Positions 9,677 through 18,043 of a DNA stretch of 64,000 nucleotides are shown piece after piece (within the stretch, counting starts at the first letter, position 1; each line of letters begins with the position of its first letter). Origin of the DNA: Ostreococcus lucimarinus CCE9901 (lineage: Eukaryota > Chlorophyta > Mamiellophyceae > Mamiellales > Bathycoccaceae). Both the position numbers and the translations under genes were made by a program. The stretch covers positions 186,001-250,000 of the forward strand of contig NC_009364.1 of NCBI RefSeq assembly GCF_000092065.1. The letters are read 5' to 3'. The notes beneath the pieces are model-generated. The model was not told the origin of the DNA and made no database searches. It saw nothing but the letters and a program-made list of their open reading frames with translations.

Positions 9677-10849
9677 ATGTCGAGCGTCGCGCCGACGCGC
9701 GCGCGATGGTCGTCGCGGCGGTTCGCGGGCGACGCGGGACGCGCGCGCGACGCGCGCGCGACGCGACGGCGCGCGCGAGATTTGAACGCGGCGCCGGCGA
9801 CGCGCGCGGGCGACGGCGACGGCGACGGCGCGGCGCTGGATTTCAACGCGTGCGCGCGCGAGCACGCGCGAGCGTTTCGCGCGACGCCGATGAGCGCGCG
9901 ACTGACGCGAGAGTTCGGGATGGGGGACTCGGGGACGGACGTGTCGCTCGCGCAGCGGTTGCTCGGGCGGGACGCGAGACGCGCGCACGGCGTGTGCGAC
10001 CGAGAGACGACGGAGGCGCTGCGCGCGTGGCAGATTTCGCGCGGATTAAAGCCGAGCGGGTTCTTCGGGGCGAGCTCGCGGGCGCAGATGGCGATGGAGG
10101 AGGAGCGGTGGCGCGAACTGGGGGGGGGGGCGCTGCTGGAGCGACTTTGGGAGGAGGAGGCGCGCGCGCGGGACGCGAGCGAACGCGCGAACGAACGCGC
10201 GGGAGGGAGCGGACGGACGCGCGGCGTGGTGGCGACGTCGACGACGCCGCGCGAAGCGCCGCGCGTCTCGCGCGTCGCGCGCGGCGCGTTGGTGTTGGTG
10301 GTCGCGTCGGCGGCTTTGGGCGCGGCGGCGCGTCTGAGAAATCGCGAGCGCTTCGCGGCGTTCGTCGATTCGGCGACGGCGTGGACGCGCGAATCGCGCG
10401 CGAAGGTCGCGCTCGACGTCGCGCGCGAGTTTATCGGCGCGTGCGGCGCGCGCGCGCGCGCGCGCTGGACCGAGATCGCCGCAGATTTCGCCGAGCGGCG
10501 CCGAGCGCTCGTCCGCGCCGCCGCGACGGCGATTTCTCGCGTTCGATCCGCGGCGGAACGCGTCGCGACGAACGACGCGCTCGACGCCGGCGCACCGCTC
10601 GCGGAGGGACACTTCGATGAAAACGGTCGCTGGTGGGAGTCCCCACTGCCCGCGTCCACGCCCAAAGCCGCCGACGCGAGGCCGCGTCCCGCCGAGCCGT
10701 CTCCGCGAGGCGGAGCGTCGACGGCTCGCGAGCGCGCCGAGCAAATGCGCGAGCGCTGGGTCAACATCCGTCGCCAACAGGTCGACGTCGGCGCGGACGA
10801 GCGTCGAGCGATTGAGCGCGTCTCTAAATTTCTCCGCGACGCCGAATGA
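9677..10849 (+). CDS. Membrane protein with a peptidoglycan-binding-like domain
   Basis: 390 residues. Residues ~1-50 are Arg/Ala/Ser-rich like an organelle targeting peptide. Residues ~80-140 fit the PG_binding_1 fold: MGDSGTDVSLAQRLLGRD, GVCDRETTEALRAWQISRGL, then GFFGASSRAQM, i.e. the GxxVxxLQ...L...G..D..T..A...FQ pattern. A single hydrophobic helix follows at about residue 210 (ALVLVVASAALGAAARL), and the rest is charged and Ala-rich with a helical end. Such domains in green algae and plants often sit in plastid proteins of bacterial ancestry; a plastid site is inferred, not shown. Role unknown. Confidence 0.6.
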   Translation: MSSVAPTRARWSSRRFAGDAGRARDARATRRRARDLNAAPATRAGDGDGDGAALDFNACAREHARAFRATPMSARLTREFGMGDSGTDVSLAQRLLGRDARRAHGVCDRETTEALRAWQISRGLKPSGFFGASSRAQMAMEEERWRELGGGALLERLWEEEARARDASERANERAGGSGRTRGVVATSTTPREAPRVSRVARGALVLVVASAALGAAARLRNRERFAAFVDSATAWTRESRAKVALDVAREFIGACGARARARWTEIAADFAERRRALVRAAATAISRVRSAAERVATNDALDAGAPLAEGHFDENGRWWESPLPASTPKAADARPRPAEPSPRGGASTARERAEQMRERWVNIRRQQVDVGADERRAIERVSKFLRDAE

Positions 10850-10939
10850 GCGCGCGCGCGCGATTTCAATGTACACGCATTCGTCGCCCTCGATTCGCTC
10901 CGTCGCCGCGCCTCCGCCGCGCCCGCACTCGACGACGCC

Positions 10940-12802
10940 ATGCTCGGTTTAGACACCTACGGCTCGTCCGATTCCGACGACGAGAACGACGCGCTCGCGA
11001 ACGTCGCGTCCGTCAAGCGCCCGATCGCGTCCGCGCCGCCCGTCGACGCCGGCGCGTTGGCGCTCGAGCGCGCGCTCGACGGCGATGGCGGCTCGACGGG
11101 AATGCGCGTCGTTCCGCTCGCGTCCACGCGCACGGTCGTCGGTGCGCGCGACGCGCGAACGCGATGGCATCGATCGATCGCTCGACGCGCGCGCGTCGCG
11201 CGAGGAACGCGCGTGGACGATGGACTGACGGAGATTCGTTCGACGCGCGCAGACCCGACGACGCGAGAGATGCGCGTGAACCTGACGTACGACGAGATGA
11301 CGGCCCCGATCGAGGGACCGAGGCACGAGACGCGAGAGGATAGACTCACGGGGCGAGGGGCGAGGAATCACGCGCTCGGGCAGGTGGACGCGACGACGGT
11401 GAACGCGTTTAGTTTCGACGAACAGTACAATACGTACAATTCGCGGGGGTACGCGGCGGCGCCGTCGGGGACTGGGGTCGTCGGTGACGCCGACGCGATG
11501 CGAGCGAGCAAGGGGGAGACGGCGTTTAATATTTCTGCGGCGAAAAAACGAAGGATTCGCGAGGAAGTGCTCGCGGGGGTGGCGACGCCGGCGAGCGGCG
11601 AGACGGATACGTCGGCGTGGGCGCCGGCTCGAGCGGCGCAAAAGGTGCTCGTGCACGATGATTTGTCGGAGAAGGAGAAGGAGTACGTGAAATGGCACAT
11701 GGATAATCGCGAGGCAAAGCTTCGGGCGAAAGGAAAGTTGGAAGGTTTGGAGACGGGTCCGGGCGAGGACGGCGGCGCTCAAGACGACTCAAAGTTTACA
11801 AAGTTTCACGGCTCGGAGGAAGTCAACTACGCGGGGGATTCTTGGATTGCGGCGCCAAAGAGCGAGAAGCGCGATGGAGATGGAACTTGCTTCGCGCCGA
11901 ACAAGTGCGTGCACACGTTTAACGGTCACACGAAGGGTGTGTCAAAGATTGAATTTTTCCCTCACACCGGTCACCTGTTGCTCTCGGCGGGCATGGACAA
12001 CGTGGTCAAGATTTGGGACGTGTACAACAGTCGAAAGTGCATGCGCACGTACATGGGACACGACAAGGCGGTAAAAGACGTGTGCTTCAACGGCGATGGC
12101 ACGCGCTTCGTGTCGACGTCGTGGGATAAAAAGGTTCGATTGTGGGACACGGAGACTGGCAAAATAATCCAAACCGTGACGAGCGGGAAAATCGGTTACT
12201 GCGCGAAGATTCATCCAAAGCAAGACAACTTGGTGTTGATCGGGCAGAGCGATAAAAAAATCGTGCAGTGGGACATGAACAACGGGGACTTGGTGCAAGA
12301 GTACGACCAGCATCTCGGGCCGGTGAACTCGATCACTTTCGCCGACGGCGGCGAACGCTTCATGTCCTCTTCGGACGACAAAACGCTTCGAGTTTGGGAG
12401 TTTGGAATCCCGGTGACGACTAAATACATCGCTGACCCGTCGATGCACTCCGTGCCCGCGACTGCGATATCGAACAACGGCAAGTACATCATCGGTCAAT
12501 CGCTCGACAATCAAATTATCACCTTTAGCGTCGACGAACGCTTTCGAAGAAACAACAAGAAACGCTTTGGTGGTCACCACAACGCCGGTTACGCGTGCCA
12601 GCCCGCGTTTTCTACCGATGACAGCACCGTCGTTAGCGGCGACGGGTCTGGTAAGATCTTCTTCTGGGATTGGAAGACGTCCAAAATCATCAAATCCGTC
12701 AAGGCGCACGCCGAGGTGTGCATCGGCGTCGCTTGGCACCCGCTCAAGAGCTCCGTCGTCGCGTCGTGCAGTTGGGACAAGACGATCAAGCTGTGGAAGT
12801 AG
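10940..12802 (+). CDS. CDC40: Pre-mRNA-processing factor 17 (Prp17/CDC40), WD40 splicing factor
   Basis: 620 residues. Prp17 acts in the second catalytic step of splicing. The N-terminal half carries the family signature NLTYDEMTAPIEGP and VNAFSFDEQYNTYNSRGYAA, followed by a basic/acidic stretch. Seven WD40 repeats fill about residues 320-620: GHTKGVSKIEFFP, SAGMDNVVKIWDVYN, GHDKAVKDVCF, STSWDKKVRLWDTETG, SSSDDKTLRVWEF, GSGKIFFWDW and the last SCSWDKTIKLWK, ending at the stop as in the human and yeast proteins. Length is typical (about 580). The start MLGLDTYGSSDSDDE is usual for the family. No intron detected. Confidence 0.95.
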   Translation: MLGLDTYGSSDSDDENDALANVASVKRPIASAPPVDAGALALERALDGDGGSTGMRVVPLASTRTVVGARDARTRWHRSIARRARVARGTRVDDGLTEIRSTRADPTTREMRVNLTYDEMTAPIEGPRHETREDRLTGRGARNHALGQVDATTVNAFSFDEQYNTYNSRGYAAAPSGTGVVGDADAMRASKGETAFNISAAKKRRIREEVLAGVATPASGETDTSAWAPARAAQKVLVHDDLSEKEKEYVKWHMDNREAKLRAKGKLEGLETGPGEDGGAQDDSKFTKFHGSEEVNYAGDSWIAAPKSEKRDGDGTCFAPNKCVHTFNGHTKGVSKIEFFPHTGHLLLSAGMDNVVKIWDVYNSRKCMRTYMGHDKAVKDVCFNGDGTRFVSTSWDKKVRLWDTETGKIIQTVTSGKIGYCAKIHPKQDNLVLIGQSDKKIVQWDMNNGDLVQEYDQHLGPVNSITFADGGERFMSSSDDKTLRVWEFGIPVTTKYIADPSMHSVPATAISNNGKYIIGQSLDNQIITFSVDERFRRNNKKRFGGHHNAGYACQPAFSTDDSTVVSGDGSGKIFFWDWKTSKIIKSVKAHAEVCIGVAWHPLKSSVVASCSWDKTIKLWK

Positions 12803-12964
12803 TCTCCGAGCTCAATCTTTGTCGTTGATATATCTCGCGTAGCGCACTTCCTCACGCGCGCGCCTTCTCTTTGCGTCGGCGTCTTCGTGTCCGCGTCTCG
12901 CTGTCCTTTCGCTTTCGCGAATTCTGAGCGCATCTCGTCATTGCCCCGCGCCCGATCGTCCAGC

Positions 12965-14164
12965 ATGCGCCGTTCGCGCGCGCGCGCGCTCGCCGGCGCG
13001 CTCGCGCTCACACTCGCCTGCGCCGCCCTCCCCCGCGCGCTCGCGCGCGCTGATTCGCACGCGGCGTCGCATCTGCGACTCGCCACGTCGGATGTCCCGG
13101 TCGACACCGTCGACGCTTCGGAGCCCGCGCGCGACGCCGTGCGCGAGGCGCGCGCGCTGGTCGCCGACGCCGCGGCGCTCGAAGCGAAGTTCGAGGCGTT
13201 CGTGGACGCGTTCGATAAACGCGCCGAGTACGCGACGAAGACGGCGACGGAACGCGCTCGGAGAATCGTCATCTTTGGCGAAAATCTCGTCAAGGCGGCG
13301 ACGAATCAAGCGAACGATCGAGGCAGCGCGAACCACGGGGTGACGATGTTCAGCGATCTCACCGCGGAAGAGTTTGCGGCGCGGTATTTGGGTCACGTGC
13401 GGTTGTCGAGCGAGGAGAGGGAGAAACGGAAGGCGAGGGGAGGGGAGACGCTCGAGACGTTGCCGGTGGAACATTTGCCGGAGGAATTCGATTGGCGATT
13501 TAAGGGCGCGGTGACGCGGGTGAAGGATCAAGGACAGTGTGGATCGTGCTGGACGTTTTCAACGACGGGTGCGATCGAGGGCGCGCACTTCATCAGCACC
13601 GGAAAGCTCGTTGAATTGAGCGAACAACAACTCGTGGACTGCGACGTCGGTTGCGATCCAGACGTGCCGAACGCGTGCGATTCTGGCTGTAACGGCGGCT
13701 TGCCGTCGAACGCGATGGAGTACATCGTAGAGCACGGAGGCATCGATACCGAGAAGTCGTACCCGTACGTCGGCGAGAAGGGCGAGTGCAAGGCGAAGAA
13801 AGGCAAACTCGGCGCGACGCTCAAGAACTTCTCCTTCGTCAGCGACGACGAAAAACAAATGGCGGCGGCGTTGGTCAAATACGGCCCACTGTCCATCGGG
13901 ATCAACGCTGCGTGGATGCAAAGTTACATCGGCGGCGTCGCCTGCCCTTGGCTCTGCGACGCCGAGTCGCTCGATCACGGCGTCCTCATCGTCGGCTACG
14001 GCTCGAGCGGCTTCGCCCCGGTTCGATGGGCGCCCGAACCGTACTGGATCGTCAAGAATTCTTGGAGTCCGGCGTGGGGCGAGGGTGGATACTACCGCAT
14101 ATGCAAAGACAAAGGTTCGTGCGGCATCAACAACATGGTCGTCGCCGCGCACGGCGTCGACTGA
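12965..14164 (+). CDS. Papain-family (C1A) cysteine protease, cathepsin F/RD19-like
   Basis: 399 residues from the ATG at 12965; this start gives an N-terminal signal peptide (RALAGALALTLACAALPRAL), so the protein should enter the secretory/vacuolar route. An inhibitory I29-type propeptide spans about residues 60-145 (FSDLTAEEFAARYLG). The mature domain begins near EEFDWRFKGAVTRVKDQGQ. The catalytic triad is visible: Cys in GQCGSCWTFSTTGAIEG, His in LDHGVLIVGYGS, Asn in WIVKNSWSPAWGEGGYYRI. The CNGGLPSNAMEYI block is typical of RD19/cathepsin F. The frame is open to 12887 but an earlier start would bury the signal peptide. Confidence 0.94.
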   Translation: MRRSRARALAGALALTLACAALPRALARADSHAASHLRLATSDVPVDTVDASEPARDAVREARALVADAAALEAKFEAFVDAFDKRAEYATKTATERARRIVIFGENLVKAATNQANDRGSANHGVTMFSDLTAEEFAARYLGHVRLSSEEREKRKARGGETLETLPVEHLPEEFDWRFKGAVTRVKDQGQCGSCWTFSTTGAIEGAHFISTGKLVELSEQQLVDCDVGCDPDVPNACDSGCNGGLPSNAMEYIVEHGGIDTEKSYPYVGEKGECKAKKGKLGATLKNFSFVSDDEKQMAAALVKYGPLSIGINAAWMQSYIGGVACPWLCDAESLDHGVLIVGYGSSGFAPVRWAPEPYWIVKNSWSPAWGEGGYYRICKDKGSCGINNMVVAAHGVD

Positions 14165-14354
14165 TCGCGCTTCGCGTTCGCCTCGCGTCTTCATGCTTCT
14201 CTCGCGCCTCGTCGCCTTCATCGACGACGTCGCGCGCGTTTCTCGCATTTTCATCTCTGTATCTCATCATTCTAAAACTATCGTTACAATCGTATCTCGC
14301 CTCGCCGTCGTCGCGTTCGCGCGATAACCCTCGTCGTCTCGCCGCGCGTCCGCC

Positions 14355-14609
14355 CTACACCGCCTTCGGCCCGTTCGCGTCGAACGCCCCGCTCCACCTC
14401 TGGCTCGGTATCGCGTGCGCGGGATATATCGGCCGCTTCTCCCGCGCGCGCGAGTAGTTGAACGTCATCATCGCCAGCGCGCCGAGCGCGACGAATCCCC
14501 CGACCGTGTTTCGTTTCCACGCCTTCGGATCCGCGAACCACCCGCCGTACGTCGTCCACACGTGTCCCGTCACGCTCGTCGGTCCGCCGCCGCTCGCGGG
14601 CGCGCCCAT
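14355..14609 (-). CDS. Small single-pass membrane protein, conserved-looking, function unknown
   Basis: 84 residues from the ATG at 14609 (frame open to an ATG at 14702). It has a Trp-rich N-terminal part ([20 protein letters not shown]), one membrane helix ([20 protein letters not shown]) and a short basic/Pro tail ([15 protein letters not shown]). The size and the WxxDPKxW...helix...RPI layout recall small accessory subunits of the mitochondrial inner membrane complexes, but I cannot name one. It lies between the cysteine protease (convergent) and proteasome alpha5 (divergent). Its composition differs clearly from random shadow ORFs, which here are Arg/Ala-rich. Confidence 0.6.
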   Translation of the reverse strand: MGAPASGGGPTSVTGHVWTTYGGWFADPKAWKRNTVGGFVALGALAMMTFNYSRAREKRPIYPAHAIPSQRWSGAFDANGPKAV

Positions 14610-14773
14610 GGTCGTCGCTGTGCGAACGCCGCCGATGGACGCGTCGTCGTCTGTCGTCGCGGCGCGTCGTCGATCCGCGATCGTCGAACGGCGGATCGTC
14701 ACACGACGACGCGCGCGCGCGCGACGCTCGACGCGACGCGACTCGACTCGACGGCGTCGCGACTCGACTCGAG

Positions 14774-15487
14774 ATGTTTCAGACGCGCAGCGAGTACGAC
14801 CGGGGCGTGAACACGTTCAGCCCGGAGGGACGGTTGTTTCAGGTGGAGTACGCCATCGAGGCGATCAAGCTCGGGTCGACGGCGATCGCGATAAAGACGC
14901 GCGAGGGCGTGGTGCTGGCGGTGGAGAAGCGCGCGACGTCGCCGCTGATGGACGCGTCGTCGCTGGAGAAGATCGCGGAGATCGACGCGCACGTGGGGTG
15001 CGCGGTGAGCGGGCTGACGGCGGACGCGTGGACGATGGTGGAACACGGACGGGCGGAGTGCCAGAATCATTACTTTACGTATAACGAACCGATGCCGGTG
15101 CTGAGCTGCACGACGTCGCTGTGCGAACTGGCGATGTCGTTCGCGGGCGAGGGGGAGAAGAGAATGTCGAGACCGTTCGGGGTGGCGCTGTTGGTGGCGG
15201 GGAAGGATGAGGACGGGTATCACTTGGTGCACACGGATCCGAGCGGTACGGCGGTGCAATATAAAGCGAAAGCGATCGGAAGCGGGAGCGAAGGCGCGCA
15301 GACGGCGCTGCAAGAGGAATATAGAGACGATTTGACGCTCAAAGAGGCGGAGACGCTGGCGTTGAAGACGTTGAAGGCGGTCATGGAGGAAAAGGTCAAC
15401 ACGACGAACGTCGACATGGCGCGCGTGGCGCCGGCGTACGTCAAGTATTCCGACGCCGCGATTCAGGAAATCATCGATCGTTTATGA
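14774..15487 (+). CDS. PSMA5: 20S proteasome subunit alpha type-5
   Basis: 237 residues, the usual length. It starts with the alpha-subunit N-terminal helix and signature [20 protein letters not shown], then [17 protein letters not shown], which is specific for alpha5 (PAE in plants). Further blocks are [35 protein letters not shown] and a C-terminal helix ending EIIDRL. It forms part of the outer alpha ring of the proteasome core and is non-catalytic. Two TGTAA motifs follow the stop. Confidence 0.97.
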   Translation: MFQTRSEYDRGVNTFSPEGRLFQVEYAIEAIKLGSTAIAIKTREGVVLAVEKRATSPLMDASSLEKIAEIDAHVGCAVSGLTADAWTMVEHGRAECQNHYFTYNEPMPVLSCTTSLCELAMSFAGEGEKRMSRPFGVALLVAGKDEDGYHLVHTDPSGTAVQYKAKAIGSGSEGAQTALQEEYRDDLTLKEAETLALKTLKAVMEEKVNTTNVDMARVAPAYVKYSDAAIQEIIDRL

Positions 15488-15518
15488 TGAGTGAGTAGAT
15501 TTAATTTCGGTTCGAGCT

Positions 15519-15534
15519 TGTAAGTTTCGTGTAA
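15519..15534 (+). terminator. Two TGTAA poly(A)-signal candidates after PSMA5
   Basis: TGTAA at 15519-15523 and 15530-15534, 32-47 nt after the stop codon. Confidence 0.5.
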
Positions 15535-15627
15535 AAGATTCTTCGTTCAATGATTTACATTACGTGCCTTGCGGCGCGCGCGCGCTCAACTGTTTTAAAC
15601 TAATCGATTATTCATCCAGTATTCCTC

Positions 15628-17248
15628 TCATTTCTTCGCCTTCTTCGCCGAAAGCGGCGATTTACCGACGCCTTTTGAGGGGGTCGGGGTTTTGCGCTTC
15701 ACCGGCGTCGCCTTTTGTGTCGTCGGTGTTTTCGACGTCGACGCTTTCGCCTCCGCGCCGCCGTCGTCGCCGACGACGCGCTTCTTGTGCAAATTGATCA
15801 TCTTCGTCAAGACGTGGAATCCGTCGTGGATTTGGAACGGCGTTCGATTGAAATCAAAGTGCACCGTTCGCTGATCGTCGGATATCTCCACGTCGATTTC
15901 CGCCTCGGATTTGGTTTGAATCAAAATGAAAGGAAGCTGAATGCCGGTGGGCGGCGGACCGTCCCCCGCGAGGGCTTTTTGGTTGCGTTCCACGAGCGCC
16001 ACGAGCGCGTCGTGTTGCTCCACGAGCTCGGCGAGGTAGTTGGTCTTCTGCTCGAACGCATCTATCGACTCCGTGGACGCCAATTCCCGATTCGACGTTC
16101 TCGGTCCCGCCGCCTTCGCGGGCGGCGGCGATTCGCCCGGTTTCACGTATCCCTCGGGGTATCCGTTCCAGAATATTTCCTTCTTCTTCTTTCTGATGAT
16201 TTCTAGCGCCATGAGAACATTAAGCGCGTCGTACACCCGTCGACGCACGTTCTTTTCGTCGAAATCCGCGTTCGTTTCTTCTGCAGTCACGCGAAGCTCC
16301 TCGACGAGCTCGTTCGCCACCTCGTTGTAAGACGTGTGCTTCTTCTCTTCAACCTTTTCGCACACGCGCATGCTAAAATGTCGCAACCCTTTCTGCTCGC
16401 GCTCGCCCGTCCCAGGAGTTTGCGGTAATGATTTTCGAATTTTGGACGACTTGGGCGTCGCGTACGCCTCATCGTCGCCAACTTCTGCTTTGACGCCCGC
16501 GCGCAAGTTCGCGCGCGCCGTGGCGATGATCCGTCGCGCCTGCGCGACGAATTCCGCCGCCTCCTGACACTTCTTTTCGGCCACCTCCGCGTCGTACTTC
16601 CCGATCGTAGGCGTCATCGCGCGCATCACCGTCGCTGCGGACGTCCCCGCCCTTTGAAATCGCAACCCGTCGTCCTCCGCCGCCTCGCGCCCGCTCACCC
16701 TCGCCGCCAAATCCCCGCGCTCGGGCGTCCCAAACTTCGGCGTAAACGCCCCACTATCCTCAAATCCCAACCCCGGCGACGTCGACTCCCCCCGTCGTCC
16801 TCCCTCGACGTCCCCCATGAACGCATTCAACGCATCCGCGTCGGCTAAGCCTACCCTCGCGCGTTCCGCTCGTCAGTCTCTCGCGTCTCTCGCTCGTCTC
16901 TCGTCTCTCGTCTCTCCTTCGCCTCGTTCCATTCGCACCTGAATCCCCGAGCACATCGTCGACGTCCGCGTACTCCGACACCCCCTACGCCTCGTTCGCG
17001 CGCCGCGCTTCGCCGTCAGTCGCCTCTTCGGTTTCGCCGCGTCTCGCGCGTCTTCGTCCTTTAAAATCTCCAAAAAATCTCCGCATAAAGCCATCTGTCG
17101 AATCGTCCGTCGTCCGTCGTCTCGCGTTCGCCTCGCGTCTCGCACGCACCGCGTCTCGCAGCGATCGAAACAGTTCCTCCGCCAGCGCGTCGTCGTCGCG
17201 CGAGGTCGTCGCCGTCGCCGTCGTCGCGCGTCGTCGTCGCGTCGACAT
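15628..17248 (-). CDS. DP transcription factor (E2F dimerisation partner), three exons
   Basis: Proposed exons are 17150-17248, 16939-16984 and 15628-16844 (453 residues). DP binds DNA with E2F at S-phase promoters. The winged-helix DNA-binding region is clear: GLRHFSMRVCEKVEEKKHTS, NEVANELVEE and DEKNVRRRVYDALNVLMALE, followed by KEIFWNGYP and a coiled-coil dimerisation stretch. The long exon has no good start: its first ATG (16818) cuts into conserved-looking acidic sequence. Both upstream introns have donor GTGCG, branch ACTGAC (ending 17015 and 16872) and acceptors TAG at 16985 and TTAG at 16845, 30 and 27 nt away, and the frame is kept across both joins (ELFRSLRDA/GVSEYADVDDVLGDS/ADADALNAFMG). 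The 5' exons are inferred; the DP domain is certain. Confidence 0.88.
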
Positions 17249-17436
17249 GTCGAGCGCGAATTCCGAAACGTCGCGTCGCGCGTCGCGTCGCGCGCGCGAT
17301 GGGACGCGCGCGACGCGCGATGGGACGCGCGCGCGTCGCGCGCGTTCGCGCGGCTCGACGGCGCCGCGGTGCGCGCGCGTGTGACGCGCGCGACGCGACG
17401 ACGTCGGTTCGAACGACACTTCGCGACCGCGCGCGC

Positions 17437-17955
17437 ATGGCGACGTCGCGCGTCGCGCGCGCGACGCTGGACGTGCGAGGATACGCCGCGGATGGAAGCG
17501 CGCATCGCGTGAGCGCGCGCGCGAGCTTCGAGTACGCGTACGAGACGAGGGAGGACGACGCGAACGCGACGGTGCGAGTGATGCTCACGCCGAGCGACGG
17601 ACGGGCGACGTTCGCGCGGTACGCGTGCGCGCTGACGCGGGAACGGTTCGAAACGATGCGACGGGAACAGTCGTTGACGCTGCGGACGGCGAGGGAGTGC
17701 GCGGAGACGTGCGGGAGGGCGCTGGAGAAGGCGGCGCGCGGGGAGGGGCTCGCGGTGTTGGCGTGCGACGCGAAGAGCGGGAAAGCGAGGTTGGAGATCG
17801 TGGAGGAGTACGCGAATAGGTTGGTGAGCGTGATGGAGATGGAGTTTGAGATGATGGATGACGTCGAGGTCAGGGCGAGGGTGTCGGAGGAGTACGGGCG
17901 GATGAAGCGGACGTTGGCGGCGTACGAAGCCAAGTTTGGTCGGTTGGAGGCGTGA
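17437..17955 (+). CDS. Possible SAS-6/XRCC4-superfamily head-domain protein
   Basis: 172 residues from the ATG at 17437 (frame open to 17299, but that leader is Arg/Ala shadow-like). I see a beta-rich N-terminal half (SARASFEYAYETRED, TVRVMLTPSDG), then FARYACALTRERFETMRREQ, a small helix, LAVLACDAKSG and RLEIVEEYANRLVSVMEMEF, ending in a short coiled-coil start (EEYGRMKRTLAAYEAKFGRL). This order resembles the N-terminal head of SAS-6 (F..L...Q.L motif, then L.iVE.n.f..l..l.l.f) and other XRCC4-fold proteins (CCDC61, PAXX). Only the head and a stub of the coil are present. The fold assignment is from pattern memory and is tentative; the ORF itself looks real. Confidence 0.5.
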   Translation: MATSRVARATLDVRGYAADGSAHRVSARASFEYAYETREDDANATVRVMLTPSDGRATFARYACALTRERFETMRREQSLTLRTARECAETCGRALEKAARGEGLAVLACDAKSGKARLEIVEEYANRLVSVMEMEFEMMDDVEVRARVSEEYGRMKRTLAAYEAKFGRLEA

Positions 17956-18043
17956 GGAAGACGCGCGCGTTTGATCGTTTGTATTGATAACCAGTAAGAA
18001 TCTCCGATACTAGTGCTTCTACTTTCCTTCTGCGGTCGTCGCG

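Noticed and set aside
16985-17419. Separate small gene upstream of DP
   Set aside because: Its stop TAG is the acceptor of a DP intron; the segment is better explained as DP exon 1 plus intron.
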